From Methylotenera sp. UBA6020 (GTDB lineage: Bacteria > Pseudomonadota > Gammaproteobacteria > Burkholderiales > Methylophilaceae): a stretch of DNA of 15,989 nucleotides. Position numbers and translations under genes: made by a program. The notes beneath the pieces were generated by a model. That model was given only the letters and a program-made list of their open reading frames with translations, was not told the origin of the DNA and made no database searches. Positions 15,886-15,989 of the stretch are shown here, piece by piece (position 1 is the stretch's first letter; each line of letters begins with the position of its first letter). The stretch lies in the NCBI GenBank assembly GCA_002429455.1, contig DIZU01000133.1, forward strand, positions 1-15,989, in the 5' to 3' direction.

Positions 15886-15989
15886 TTATGCCGGCGCGTC
15901 AGCGGTGGCGACACGAACCAGCTTCTTATTCACGAACTCCTGAATACCCATGCTGGAAAGCTCGCGGCCGTAGCCGGAGTTGCCTATGC
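15886..15989 (-). CDS. Aldehyde dehydrogenase, succinate-semialdehyde dehydrogenase type (C-terminal end only)
   Basis: The last 33 codons are present before TAA at 15886-15888; the rest lies beyond the right edge. IGNSGYGRELSSMGIQEFVNKKLVRV is the typical C-terminus of NAD(P)-dependent aldehyde dehydrogenases, and the GNSGYGRELS form is common in succinate-semialdehyde dehydrogenases. The catalytic residues are not in view, so substrate is inferred only weakly. It lies upstream of the alcohol dehydrogenase gene on the same strand. Confidence 0.8.
   Translation of the reverse strand, partial: IGNSGYGRELSSMGIQEFVNKKLVRVATADAPA

Overview
The window looks like the chromosome of a Gram-negative proteobacterium. 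It encodes PagP, an outer-membrane lipid A palmitoyltransferase, two lipoproteins with lipoboxes and an AsmA-family envelope protein. Base composition is moderate. Gene content is compatible with a betaproteobacterium of the Nitrosomonadales/Methylophilaceae/Gallionellaceae sort, but that placement is a guess from gene style, not from a marker gene. No rRNA, tRNA, CRISPR array, insertion sequence or phage gene was recognised.

Layout. Positions 1-7240 (minus strand) hold most of one giant gene, a cyclic beta-1,2-glucan synthase (ndvB/chvB type), open without a stop and running off the left edge, so its C-terminus is missing. Positions 7241-8107 are a gene-poor divergent/convergent stretch. It holds an inverted repeat over the ndvB start, a doubtful 44-codon ORF, and a decayed plus-strand locus where the start of a BON-domain protein runs into a frame-broken CsbD-like remnant. 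Positions 8108-10784 (minus) carry pagP, a sorbosone dehydrogenase-like beta-propeller lipoprotein, a tiny DUF3309 membrane protein and a collagen-like lipoprotein. Positions 10972-13777 (minus) form a compact cluster (small ORF > FMN-binding split-barrel protein > AsmA-like protein) in which both junctions are ATGA overlaps. On the plus strand at 14039-14512 is a secreted EF-hand protein. The right end (minus) carries a zinc alcohol dehydrogenase and, upstream of it, the last 33 codons of an aldehyde dehydrogenase of succinate-semialdehyde dehydrogenase type.

How it fits together. The common theme is the cell envelope and stress: periplasmic glucan, lipid A palmitoylation, AsmA-like lipid/outer-membrane homeostasis, small stress-type proteins (BON, CsbD, DUF3309, general-stress split-barrel) and secreted or lipid-anchored small proteins. 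The strongest unexplained signal is a 20-bp palindrome-like box, roughly TCTGTNCG-N4-CGNACAGA. It occurs four times, each time in the upstream region of one of these genes: the BON/CsbD remnant, the collagen-like lipoprotein, the small-ORF operon and the EF-hand gene. Two of these genes (BON/CsbD remnant and EF-hand) also share a short sequence element just after their stop codons. Together these suggest a small envelope-stress regulon with a shared operator or promoter, including a decayed member that still keeps its box.
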